Made by a program: the position numbers and the translations under genes. A DNA stretch of 64,000 nt, taken from Lophium mytilinum. Its lineage: Eukaryota > Ascomycota > Dothideomycetes > Mytilinidiales > Mytilinidiaceae. The stretch spans positions 385,774 through 449,773 of the forward strand of contig MU004192.1 in NCBI GenBank assembly GCA_010093605.1, read 5' to 3'. Below the pieces are notes generated by a model that saw only the letters and a list, made by a program, of their open reading frames with translations, searched no databases and had not been told where the DNA came from. This document shows, one piece after another, positions 44,653-57,373 of this stretch; the first letter of the stretch is position 1; every line of letters begins with the position of its first letter.

Positions 44653-46625
44653 CTAGACCTCCATGAGAGTGTTGGCGCCGCCATGGGCTTGAGTTTCATT
44701 GCTCGCGATGCCGTGCTGCCCGATGCGCATGCGGTAGGCCTGGAAGTATTCCTGAGCCTCCTTTTCACGCTCGAGCTCGGATTTGGAGGCTGCGTGGTGC
44801 GTGGTCTTGCGCTCTGAGACGCGGAAGAGCATGTTTTCGTGTAGAAAGAAGCCCATGCAGGTTTCGACGAAGGGGTAGGCGGGGTTGGCGACTTGAAACT
44901 TGAAGCGGAGGAGAAGCTGCATGATATTAGTCAATTATCCTGATATCTCAGAATTAGGCTAAAACTTGGGAGACTCACCTCCGCAATAGTTTTATTCAGC
45001 TCCATCAACGCCACTGGCTTGCCTAAGCAACCGAATCGGCCATACCCAAACGCAAGCATTACTACTTCTTCCATGTTGTCGATCTGCTCCTTGCTCTGTC
45101 CGCCGCCTGGCAGCCAGCGCTCAGGGCGGAACACGTCAACGTCCTGGCCGAAGACGCGCTTGAGACGCATGATGCCCCAGGAGTTCCATCCAATCGAGGT
45201 ACCACCGGGAACGAAGCGACCGTCAATTACGTCGCCTTGTGGAGGCACCTCCTTGGCCAGGAGACCGGTGACTGGTGGGTAGATACGCAGTCCTTCTCTG
45301 ATGCAGGCTTGCAGGTAAGGAAGTGTGCGGGACTCCGTGTCGCGGAGGATAGGGCGTGTGAGGCGATTCTCTTCATGAGCGGTGGTCAACTCGTTCATGA
45401 GGGTCGAGTAGATTGACGCATTGCTCGTGATGAGAAACAATGTCATGCGGATAGAAGTAGCAGTGGAGTCTGAACCAGCCGTACTGTTCGGTTTAGTCAG
45501 TAACAGAAATAAGAGAAGAGAAGGGCGAGGGAGGGGTCAGAGAGGGGGTATGGTCTCACATCTGCGTAATTGTCTCCGACTCCAGCTGCTCCCTGGAGAG
45601 ACCATGGGTGATGAACGAGCCCAGCATATCTTTGCGGACCACCTTGTCCACGCCGAAACGCTCACCAACTACATCCCTAGCGAACCTAGATGCAAAAGGT
45701 CAGACATATGCGAAGCAACCTCTCATGAAGTGCGACCCTGACTCACCCCATGATCTTCCCGAGGCCTGTGACATCTGTAGCTTGGGGCGCCAGTCGCTGG
45801 ATCAGTGGTAACCTCATTATCTTCTGCACGTCCGGGAAGACGGAGAAGAGCATAATGGCTGGGAGGAAGACATGAAGCTGTTTGAGGTAGTCGAATGGGT
45901 CCTCGTCGGTCACTAGGAAACCGAAGGATTTTCCAAAGGCTATGGTCGAGATGACGTCCAATGTGAAGAAGGTGGTGACTCGGGCGAGGTCCATCGGTCG
46001 ATACTCGGTGTCCGTCGAGACATACTTGCTGCGGATGAGGCCCAAAACCTGAAGGAGACGTTCGTCGATGTCATGTTCGAGGTACATATTCTCCTTTCCA
46101 GAGTACTTTGTAGTAGTCCATGTCAGCCGCTATATCACAGCCCACTATCATGCTGAAGAGGGGGAAAGAAAGGCGGGACATACTCCGTGCGACATCTGAG
46201 TCCGAAGCTTGTTGTGGATGGTCTCGTCTCGGAAGGACACAATATTGTCCCGGGTGGGGTGGAGGCGTAGCGAATTGTACCACTCGGCGCGAGTGTAGGG
46301 ACTCCTCACCGCGTTCATTTTCCGGATCAGTGCAGGATCTCGTGTGAGGAGCAAGCGGGGCCCAATCCTGGCGGTATCACCTGTGTAACCATCAGCATTT
46401 GCTGGCAGCGTATGGTGCCGTAGATGGTCGTTTACCGTATTGCTCATTGACCCGGCCAAAGTGAAGGTTCATCTTGCCCGAGTAAATTGCCTTTCCGAGC
46501 CATAGTCGAGAGAATGAGGCCGTCGCGGGGCCCCCAAACTCCCCCAGGGCACGATACGCGCGTAGCTCTCGTAGTACATAGAGCACAAGCAGGACGAGGA
46601 AGGCCACGAGGGCGAAAGGATTCAT
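44653..46625 (-). CDS. Cytochrome P450 monooxygenase
   Basis: Six exons on the minus strand: 46625-46436, 46380-46184, 46105-45747, 45685-45560, 45483-44979, 44916-44653, 546 residues, all phases consistent. An N-terminal membrane anchor (FALVAFLVLLVLYVL) leads into the fold. The C-helix region is HGYSGKENM, the I-helix oxygen-binding motif TAGSDSTATS, the K-helix CIREGLRIYPP (ExxR), the PERF region FRPERWLPGG, and the heme loop AFGYGRFGCLGKPVALMEL with the Cys thiolate ligand. It is an ER-bound oxygenase needing a P450 reductase; fungal relatives with this signature (pisatin demethylase-like) hydroxylate or demethylate small molecules. It is divergent from the LaeA-like methyltransferase, 701 bp between starts, suggesting shared control. 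The substrate cannot be told. Confidence 0.9.
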
Positions 46626-47326
46626 GGCAGACTACCGGAAAAGAGTGGCTGTATATGCAATAGAACGCTTACAGCAGACGGTCAAGGTTGCCAGGAGGGC
46701 GCGTCCAGATTGCTGGGAAATGTCGAGAACGAAAGCACCAGGGTGGCGGGTGCCGTGAGACAGTACTTGTAGTAGTGAGTTGGAGAGGGGGGAGTCCGCG
46801 TCCAAAGGGAAGGAGCCCCCCGTCCACCTCTTCACCCACCTGCGCGGCCTGTGCCGGCCGAGCTGGGGCCCATGGCATTTGCCATGCATAACGTGCCGCA
46901 CTGAAGGAACACACATCAGGGATGGCGGGTGCGGTGAATGCGTCCACGAGGGCCCCGAGGCCGCCTTGCTGCAGCGTTCCGTGGGGTTGACTTCACGGCG
47001 GCCATCGCGGCCCGTCCGTTTGCCAGAGCATGTCGCACTGCGTCTGGAGCGAGAAAGTCGGCCACTCATCGGGAGCGACATGGGCGTCTCGAAGCCATCG
47101 GGGCGGCTACCAAACCAAGCTTTCACGCTGATGCGTGCTTGATGTTGCTGTTGCTGCGGGCCGAGTGGTCCTCGTTCCCGCCAGGCTCCCAGTGACCCTT
47201 TCCCACACGCCGCATCCAAAACCCCAGCCATCCGTTCGAATCTGGTAGCTGGATCGGTGCTTTTCTCTCCAGTACATATCCAACCGGGATCTTCCATACC
47301 ACAGTGCTCCCGGTCACTTGACCAGC
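46626..47326. promoter_or_regulatory. 701-bp divergent promoter of the P450 and methyltransferase genes
   Basis: Lies between the two start codons of head-to-head genes. GC-rich frames across it on both strands have no domain. No experimentally known operator can be assigned by eye. Confidence 0.45.
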
Positions 47327-48895
47327 ATGGCAAATCCAGTACAGTTGGCAGCGCAAACGCTGGAGGTCGATGTAGGCGCATCATCTCCTCGCTCTTGACC
47401 CTCCTAACCGATAGCTAATCTCCTCAAGCCTCTGAGCATCTTCTTTCTTCTTTCATTTTCACAAACTTACGTTGATCGTGACGGTAGGAAGACAACGACA
47501 GTGCTTTTGGCGGCGATGATGCGTTCGTAGTCCAACCTTCTGTGTCGATATCAAACGTTCAACTTGACTAGTGTAAGCAATGCTACAACGACATTAGCAG
47601 AATCCATATGGAGTTATCGCGTTGAACACGGCCGGACCTATCACGGTATGCGATTTGCCTCTCAATTTCAAATGTTGGCTCCGGACGGGTCGATAATTAA
47701 TGGATCAAACAGCGTACAAAGACGGCAATTACATTTTTCCAAATGACGATGTAAGAAGGTTTTCCACCCCGGATGAGAATACGGCTGATTAAAGCTACAT
47801 GAAGCAAGAGAAAGATCGATTGGGTGAGACAACGCACGGAAGCTGTTCAACGAAACCTGCTGACCGTACCAGACCTGCAGCACCACCTTTTCAACCTATG
47901 CTTCAAGGACAAGCTCTTCTTTGCACCGGTTCGAGAGCCGAAACATGTTTTGGACGTGGGTACAGGCACTGGTATTTGGGCACTCGACTTTGGTGTGTAC
48001 CACGAGGCTTCTGTCAAATGGTTCGATTGTGACTGACAAGCATTTGTTGTGCTGCAGCGGACGAGTTCCCCAATGCCATGGTATGAAGTGACACGAGCAA
48101 ATTCCCATGAAACGCACTGACAGTAGTTCAGGTCGTCGGGACAGATCTTTCGCCGATCCAGCCGTCGTTGTAAGGTGTCTTGATCTTGGGAAGGAGGCTC
48201 GCTGACTATCGAAGTGTCCCGCCGAATCTGTCTTTCATAATAGACGACGCAGAAGATGAGTGGCTGTGGAAGCAGAAATTCGATCTCATACATCTCCGAC
48301 TGATGGGAGGCTCCTTTAGAGACTGGCAGGCGATAATACAGTCGGCGTACGAGTCAGTCGCCCACCCCACCTTTCTGCATGCGCGCGTTGACATCGGAGT
48401 TAGCAACCTAGCCCCTGGCGGTTACCTCGAAATCCAAGACTACGTTCTACCCGCGAGGTCACCAGATGAAACGGTTAAAGGAACCGACCTCGAGCGATGG
48501 GGTGAGCTCCTGATCGAAGCTGCAGGCAAGGCTGGACGGCCGATTGATGCCAGCAAGCACTTCCGGCAGTACATGCTCAACGCCGGGTTCGACGATATCC
48601 ACGAGCTGAGCTTCGCATGGCCAACAAACCCGTGGCCCAAGGACAAGGACCTGAAGATGCTGGGCAGATGGAACCTGGTCAACATCACGGACGGCATGGA
48701 AGGATTCTGCTTGGCGTTGTTGACACGAGTCTTAGATTGGAAAAAGGAAGAGGTTGATATCTTGTGCGCCAAAGTGAAAAGTGACCTCAAGAATAGGGCG
48801 ATCCACGGGTACTTTGAAATGTGAGTTTCCTTACCCGTTGGTGTTACGTTGCTCACGTTTGCGACAGTCCTGTGGTATACGGACGGAAGCTATGA
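47327..48895 (+). CDS. LaeA-like S-adenosylmethionine-dependent methyltransferase
   Basis: Eleven exons: 47327-47371, 47488-47522, 47572-47645, 47713-47750, 47805-47823, 47873-47992, 48058-48080, 48132-48169, 48215-48352, 48404-48820, 48868-48895, 324 residues in one consistent frame. The N-terminus (EVDEDNDSAFGGDDA) and YRVEHGRTYHAYKDGNYIF match the family lead-in; PNDDQEKDRLDLQHHL spans a 19-nt exon. SAM motif I is VLDVGTGTGIWALDFADE, then VGTDLSPIQPSFVPPNL, the acidic FIIDDAEDEW, YDNLAPGGYLEIQDY (motif III) and a C-terminal IPVVYGRK. LaeA-like enzymes are regulators or tailoring methyltransferases in secondary metabolism. The first two exons rest on in-phase splicing and family resemblance, so are less sure than the rest. 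Confidence 0.88.
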
Positions 48896-51019
<2,124 letters not shown>

Positions 51020-51813
51020 AGGAGCGTTCGTTTGGGATATACTCACGGGAGGCGTTTAGGTCGGCATCTGGCATGGATCCCGGGGTCTGATCATTAGTTA
51101 GTTGAGCACCAGTCATGTTCGACTGGGCGAATTGCACAATGCAAGGGCCTAAGGCCTGATGTTTCTCTATGCACACTTTGGGCTTTGAAAGTGTTTGTAA
51201 ATCTGAACCGTACAAAAATCATCATCCTGAGTACGGTCGTCTAATTGACCTCTGCTAGAACTTCTCAACACCATGATAAGCTGACCAGCATGTCCGTATA
51301 TGAGAGTTGCAGGTGGAACTAGAAAACTCCCGCCACTTCATTTGTTGCAGCGAAATCAAGGTCCCTAGTCAACGTGATTGTGTTCGATGGAAAGCTTCCA
51401 CCCATGCAACATGCTGCGATTTACTGTACGACATGAAGTACCGTGGTGGTATTACAAAGCCGATACTCAACAGCCTCCATATGCGCGTGAAAATCCGCTA
51501 TCGCCGCTCTTCGTATCGGAAACTTCCCCGCTTCACCACGCATCTGGAGTAGCCTCGTAGCTTCCTCGGAGTTTACGTGAAATGGCGGGGCATGGGTCGG
51601 CGAGATTTCTGGTCATGACGACACCTAACTGGACGGCTTCATTTGTGTGCCAGGGTGCCTTTTCCCTCGTGGAGCCGGACCTTAAAGCCGGCTATTGCTT
51701 GAGAGCTCAGCTATAAAGATATCCGTGTCCCTCTAAATCGCTCCTTCTGCATTGAACGTTTGCTAGACACTACGAACCTTTGACGGACTCCTCAACATAC
51801 AACACAAGCCAAG
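51020..51813. other. Intergenic region
   Basis: 3' flank of polyubiquitin and promoter of the following reductase. No coding region supported. A TATAAAG at 51712-51718, ~100 bp before the next ATG, is a possible TATA element. Confidence 0.4.
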
Positions 51814-53050
51814 ATGGAATACGGAAAGTGAGTGCTCGATATCGAACCATATGCATTGCATATTTAGCTAATGCCCTACAGCCTCGGAAAGAGCGGCCTC
51901 AAGGTCTCCAAGGTCATCCTGGGCACGATGAGCTACGGCAGCAGTGAGTGGCAGGAATGGGTGCTGAACGAAGACAAAGCCCTGCCGCTGCTCGAGCACG
52001 CCTACAAAGTCGGGATCAACACCTGGGACACTGTAAGCTCTCCCCAAGACCCATAAAATCAGTAAAGAAGCTAGTGCTGATAGTTCTACTAGGCCGACGT
52101 CTACTCCAACGGCATATCCGAAGAAATCATCGGCAAAGCCCTCAAGAAATACAACATCCCCCGCAGCCGCATCGTGCTTCTCTCGAAATGCTACTTCGGC
52201 GTCGCCCAGGACGGCTCCCAGCCGGGCATCGCGCAGGTGTCGACCAACGACGGGGACTACGTCAACCAGGTTGGCTTGTCGCGGAAGCACATCTTCGAGG
52301 CTGTGGACGCCAGCGTCGCGCGGCTGGGGACGTATATCGATGTGCTGCAGATCCACCGGCTGGATCGGGACACACCAAAAGAGGAGATTATGAAGGCGCT
52401 GAACGACGTGATTGAGAGCGGGAAGGTCCGGTACATTGGGGCTTCATCGGTACGTCGACCCACCCCTAGAACCCCCCATATCCAATCTTTCCCCATCTCC
52501 CCCTCCCTCAAACTCGAAAGATACGATTCACGGCATACTAACCATCCCCTAGATGGCCGCCTGGGAATTCCAAATGCTGCAAAACATCGCCGACAAGCAC
52601 GGCTGGCACAAATTCATTAGCATGCAAAACTACTACAACCTCATCTACCGCGAGGAAGAGCGCGAGATGATCCCCTACTGCAACGAAACCGGCGTCGGGC
52701 TGATCCCGTGGTCGCCCATCGCGCGCGGCGCCCTCACGCGGCCCTGGGGCGGCGAGTCGACGGTGCGCGAGAAGACGGATAAGTTCCTGCATATGCTGGT
52801 GTACCAGCGCGAGAACGAGGTGGACAAGGCGATTGTTGGGCGCGTCGAGGAAATCGCGAAGAAGAGGGGCGTGAGTATGGCGACGATTGCGACTGCATGG
52901 TGTCTGAAGAAGGGGGTTAGGCCGATTATTGGGCTCAGTTCGATTGAGAGGATTGATCAGGCGGTGGAGAATGCGAAGTATGTGCTCAGTGATGAGGATG
53001 CGAAGTATTTGGAGGAGCCGTATTTGCCGAAGGAGAGGCAGGGGTATTAG
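51814..53050 (+). CDS. Aldo/keto reductase (versiconal-hemiacetal-acetate-reductase-like)
   Basis: Four exons, 51814-51827, 51882-52032, 52093-52449 and 52553-53050, 339 residues, in phase. Catalytic tetrad: Asp of NTWDTADVYSNG with its Tyr, Lys of VLLSKCYFG, His of LQIHRLD. Other AKR blocks: GLKVSKVILGTMSYGS, VRYIGASSM, FISMQNYYNLIYREEEREM, LIPWSPIARGALTRPWG and the cofactor-phosphate motif RPIIGLSSIERIDQAVEN. This matches the fungal group that includes versiconal hemiacetal acetate reductases and Yak-type reductases, which use NADPH on aldehydes. The first exon codes for 4 residues plus part of the fifth codon. It lies near a P450, a methyltransferase, an MFS transporter and a cupin, so a role in a small pathway is possible but not shown. 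Confidence 0.88.
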
Positions 53051-53421
53051 GGGTGGTCGGACTGCGGGAGTGTATCATGCGATGATGAGGTTGAAAGTGG
53101 TATAGGGGTTGGGATAGCATAGATAGGTTCGTAAAGAAGTCGAACTAAAGTCGAACGACACTCATCATACTCGCCTGTCTGGACTTCATACAAGACGGAA
53201 GTCACTTTCAACAGTGTGACTTCTAGCATCATGTTATGATATGATTTGGTGACCATCCAGGAGCTCTTATAGTTTCTTCCCCGCCCAGGGTCTACTCTAT
53301 GAAAACCACCAAAATCATGACCTCAATCTTCGAGCAAACCTCTAGTAAGTATTCGAGGACACCGCTATGAGACAGCCGGCCATACATGAGCCGATGCGAC
53401 GTATAAAGAAACACGATTCCT
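53051..53421. other. Convergent 3' intergenic region
   Basis: Contains a short imperfect inverted repeat around GAAGTCG...GACTTC (53128-53224). Shared 3' flank of the reductase and the minus-strand transporter. No coding signal. Confidence 0.35.
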
Positions 53422-54937
53422 TTACAAACACCGATTCAACCACCCCCACCCCCCCAGCAACGCCGTCGCCCCCGTAAACAAAATCATCGGCCCATACCCA
53501 CTCCCATACCCCCACCGCCCCTCCCTCATCCACCCATCCTCCCGCAACAACACCACACTCAACGGCCCACTAATCACATTCCCCACCCCCCTCCCGCCCG
53601 CCAGCAACCCAAACACCAGCCCCGTATCCAACGCCGGACTCTCCGCCTTCAACGCCGTCAACACCCCACTCCACGTACTGCTAAACCCGCCCGCAAAGAA
53701 GCCATACGCAATCGCGAACACGGCTAGCAGCGCCACCTGACTCGCGAAGCCCCAGAACAGAAACACGGCGACGGCTGAGCCGAGCGAGGTCACGAGCACG
53801 ACGGTCGTGATCCGGAGGCGGTCGCCTAGCATGCCGATACAGATGCTGCCCGGGACGGAGGCGGCGTTGAAGAGCGCGATGAGCAGCGTGCCGATGGTGG
53901 TGGTGCTGTGGGTTTGTGAGACGGCGTACTGGGAGAGGTAGGCGGAGGGGAGGAAGTAGCCGAGGGATTGCAGGATGTTGCCGGTTTGCAGCATCCAGAA
54001 GGTGGGCAGGCGGAGGAAGGCGAGAGACATGGGGCGCACGGTGTGGGTTTGGGAGAGGGGGATGCGTGGGCGGAGGAAGTAGAGGAGGGGGGCTGTGAGG
54101 ATGATCTGTTTGTGGTGTTAGTTGGGGGAGGGGGTTTTTAGGGGGGGAAGTGTTACGATTGCAACGGTCCACGCGCGGAGGGTGGTTCGGGAGCCGAAGC
54201 GTTCGAGGCTGGCGCTCATGATGAAGGGGAGCGCGACGCCTGCGACGCTTTTGCCTCCCCACATGATGCCGTAGGCAAGCCCCTTGCGGCGCACGAACCA
54301 TTCGTCGAGGTAGAGTGTGGTGGGTGCGAAGAGTAGGCCGGCACCCAGGGCGCAGATGACACCTTGTGTGGCGATGAGCTGGGAGACGGAGGTCGCGAAG
54401 GATGATATCAGAAATCCAACGGCTATGATGACTAGCCCAATGGGACCGACCCATCGGCGGAGACGTGGCCATCGTGACAGCACTGTGAAGGTGATTGGCG
54501 AGAGGAGATACATGATGCCCTGCAGCGGTTCGGTTAGTGTTGTACGGGCACTCTGCAGCATTTGCATACAGTCGTTGTTGTTCCAATTACAGCAACGCTG
54601 GAGGCATCGCCGTTGATCTCGTGCGGGTGTTTTGAATAGTATTCTTGAAACACGCCGAATGCGAGAGGGAAGCCTGTGTTACTGTAAGTAAGAGACGATA
54701 AAACACTTTTTCTAATTGCTCCGTACCCCAGACAGGAGCCTGGATCAGAGAACAGCCTGCCAGGACGAGCCATGCGGCCATTCCTGTGTCTGTCGGCGGC
54801 AGTGACGGTTGCTCAATCTCCATGGTCTGGGAGTCGATGGACTGGCGGACAGTTGCAGCCGTCGCATTTTCGATATGCAATTGCGTAGAGGGATTGGACA
54901 AGCTTTGGAGCTCGACGTCTGAGGAAGGAGATGCCAT
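53422..54937 (-). CDS. MFS transporter, monocarboxylate-porter (MCT/MCH) type
   Basis: Four exons on the minus strand: 54937-54727, 54673-54570, 54519-54157, 54105-53422, 453 residues. After a ~50-residue cytosolic tail (ELQSLSNPSTQL) come 12 predicted membrane helices. Landmarks: GMAAWLVLAGCSLIQAPVWG then FPLAFGVFQEYYSKHP, the MCT-like segment of helix 1 and its loop; SSVAVIGTTTTGIMYLLSP; FAPTTLYLDEWFVRRKGLAYGIMWGGKSVAG; and in the second half SICIGMLGDRL and AYGFFAGGFSSTWSGVLTAL. Family members carry carboxylates or export metabolites, often from clusters. The acceptor of intron 1 was set at AACACAG and not the nearby TTACAG because only that restores phase. Encoded opposite the neighbouring reductase (tail to tail). 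Confidence 0.87.
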
Positions 54938-55207
54938 GTTGTGCTGACCAAGAAACGTATTTGGTTATATAGGAAGGAAGCTGACTCTTGCGGGGTAGAA
55001 ATCTGGGGTAAACGTGCGAAGCTGATGAATTGGAGTACTCGCTTGACTTTATAGAGTTGAGATGTTGATAAGAGACTGACTGACTCATAGGAAGCTCTAT
55101 TCTATTCTAAGATGTCCGGCATGATGCAGTGATGTTGAAACGCTTCCCACGATATCCAACAAAGGCAAGCGGTCAGCGATGTCGTTGGTCGGTCGGGGCC
55201 GCATGCT
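54938..55207. other. Promoter side of the MFS gene
   Basis: No coding region. Separates the transporter start from the TIR element. Confidence 0.3.
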
Positions 55208-55709
55208 GATTTGTCGGGTGCAAAACAGCGCGCAATCCTTGGCAAAAGTCTCTGCCACACCACACGTTTTCTAACAACTAAAAGGTATAAAAATAGAGTT
55301 ATTATCTTTAAACTTCTCTAGAAGCTACTTTATATACTATTTATACTATATTTAAAGTATAAGCTTTAAATATAAAGAGAGAGAGAAGTTATTTATAGGT
55401 AAAGATAGATATAGAATTAGCGGGCGGCAGGGGTATAGCAGGGGTGTAGTAGAGGCGCAGCAGGGGGCGGCACTTTTACGGGCCGGCACCTATTACCTCT
55501 CTTCTTACTACAACTAGAATTATGCACATAATAATTATTTATAAAAGTAAAAGCCTAGGTAATATACTCTAGTAGCTTGTGCCTATATTTTATTAGCTTT
55601 TAGAGTTAATTCTATTAGTAAATCTTATAGCTGGTATTCCTCTAAGAATTATTTCGGTGTGGCAGAGAGTTGTGCCAAGGATTGCGCGCTGTTTTGCACC
55701 CGACAAATC
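55208..55709. mobile_element. MITE-like non-autonomous TIR element, 502 bp
   Basis: Terminal inverted repeats of 54 bp at 55208-55261 and 55656-55709 differ at two positions (ends GATTTGTCGGGTGCAAAACA). The ~390-bp interior has no open frame of note and is very AT-rich for most of its length (55280-55400 and 55500-55640, many TATA and TTTAAA runs) with a G-rich island near 55420-55490. This pattern fits a cut-and-paste DNA transposon derivative mutated by RIP-like C-to-T change. The ends are well preserved compared with the interior. No clear target-site duplication was found (CATGCT left, CGAAAG right). Confidence 0.75.
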
Positions 55710-56195
55710 CGAAAGCGCCGGTGATGATGGCGGTCCTATCACGGCATTAGAAACAATGGGCTCGAACAAAGCTGGTAGAAAATACCTCATCACCCTTGAG
55801 CATTCGTTCGTGATCCTTTAGAGACTTAAGCTTTGAACATTATTGTTATCGCTGCAATCGAACACGATAAACTCGCAGCCTTAGGAAATGCGGCTCTCCG
55901 TCGTCTATGCAAATTCAGCTAACATACAATGATCTCCACCGAGAGGTGGCCTGCTAGCCTTGCCAAACCAATCTACATCTCTTATCAAAATACCAAAATA
56001 CCAAGTATGGTCGAAGCACTTCACATAGTGGGATGCAAGTGCATCCGAGACTAAGTGAGGCAGGAGATGATGTTTCAGGGCAGCTTCTATACTCTGGTTG
56101 ACAGACAGCAGTCAAACACATCCACATCCACCAAAGCTTCATTTCACTCATCGATATTCACATACCAAAGCTTCACTTCAATCATCGAATCAACC
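55710..56195. other. Intergenic region upstream of the cupin gene
   Basis: No gene supported. The cupin frame is open upstream to 56055, but the ATG at 56196 is the better start. CACATCCACATCCACCAAAG-like leader sequence. Confidence 0.3.
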
Positions 56196-56801
56196 ATGTC
56201 TACCCGGGAGTCAAGCTTATCGACCCTCAGTCGGCCTAAGCCTACCACTGAACTTAGCACAGCGGCCCCGACCGCTTTGCCCCAGATGCGTCGATATGTC
56301 ACTGCCCAGGACCCGTTGTCTGGCAGAGTTAGGTTCTCCAGCTTCCCAGAGACCAACCCGACGAGTACATTCGCTACACCCATCACCGAACCCAGCGACA
56401 GTGCGCTCATTGCTTTCTCCCATATCTTCATCTCCATCAATGGGAAACCCGTATCAACAAACAATCCCGGCAACGTCGGAATCCGCAGCGGCTATGTAGA
56501 GGAGGCTTCAGCGTTGGTGAAGGCTGGCTGCACGGTCTTGAGCCATATCGATATACCTCCGCGGTCCGGGTGGAAGGTGAAGCGGAAAGTGTGTTTGGAC
56601 TACGGGGTGGTGTTGGAGGGCGAGGTCAGGCTGCTGCTGTATAGCAGTAGGGAAGAACGGGTGTTGAAGAAAGGGGATGTCGTCGTTCAGCAGCAGGCGG
56701 CGCAGCATTGGTGGGTCAACGAGAGCAGGACGGAGTGGGTGAGGCTGCTATTCCTGTTGCGCCCCGGTCCGCCGCTGAAAGACACGGTGGGGGAGGACTA
56801 G
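56196..56801 (+). CDS. Small cupin-domain protein
   Basis: Single exon, 201 residues. The N-terminal ~35 residues are Ser/Thr-rich. Then RRYVTAQDPLSGRVRFSSF begins the domain, and the beta-barrel core is IPPRSGWKVKRKVCLDYGVV, VLEGEVRLLLYSSREERVLKKGDVVVQQ with the second cupin motif QQQAAQHWWVNES.TEWVRLLFL. The G-D-V turn and the H in QHWW are kept; the first motif lacks the usual HxH, so the metal site may be reduced or absent. Such single cupins occur beside fungal metabolite genes as putative isomerases, cyclases or decarboxylases. An in-frame ATG at 56055 would add 47 residues. It faces away from the MFS gene across the TIR element. Confidence 0.75.
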   Translation: MSTRESSLSTLSRPKPTTELSTAAPTALPQMRRYVTAQDPLSGRVRFSSFPETNPTSTFATPITEPSDSALIAFSHIFISINGKPVSTNNPGNVGIRSGYVEEASALVKAGCTVLSHIDIPPRSGWKVKRKVCLDYGVVLEGEVRLLLYSSREERVLKKGDVVVQQQAAQHWWVNESRTEWVRLLFLLRPGPPLKDTVGED

Positions 56802-57373
56802 GTCGGACAGCATATCGGAGCTTGGTTTGCCAGACTGGGCGGAGTGGAAAGGAGGAATGGACTGGAGAGAGTTCGTTGTCCTGACAGCATAGCTGAATGC
56901 TTGCAGGTCTCTGGACGAGTGTGTCAATGATACTGTTCGCTGTTTTGTTGTCATTCCGCAAGTCTGCTACTGCCTGACGCGCCTCACCAAACTATCCGAG
57001 AGCTGAATTCGGCCAATCTGAAGCTATAAGGCGGCCAAGCAACATCAGATGGCGGTGTCCTGGAAAACTGTGAATGGGGGAGCATTGTTGGTTCTGAGCT
57101 CGAAGGAAATTGCTTCGGCTGCTAGGGATGTGCGCTAAGCCTAAAAGAGTGAGGCGTCTTCAATGGCACATCATCACGTATATTGGAAAAGGCATCAATA
57201 TGAGACTCGCTGTCCTGACTATACCCAAAATCCTTGGGTGGTTCGTGTCGACGGTCGATATACCCATTCCGGCCGCTAAAAGCTGATGGGAACAATACTA
57301 GCAACACCAGCCCAGCCAGCAGAAAGCGGCTACGGCGTAGCACAACCACTCATTGTTCGCCAGCCACAAGCAG
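56802..57373. other. Intergenic region
   Basis: No coding region supported between the cupin and the farnesyltransferase gene. Confidence 0.3.

Noticed and set aside
46632-47384. 250-codon minus-strand frame upstream of the P450
   Set aside because: No domain; covers the divergent promoter and the first exon of the methyltransferase on the other strand.
47820-47872. Read-through of the fifth methyltransferase intron as coding (RQRTEAVQRNLLTVP)
   Set aside because: In frame with the following exon, but removing it with GTGAGA...CCAG restores the family motif DRLDLQHH exactly.
53681-54586. 301-codon minus-strand frame rich in His/Pro/Arg
   Set aside because: Frame-shifted shadow of the MFS transporter.
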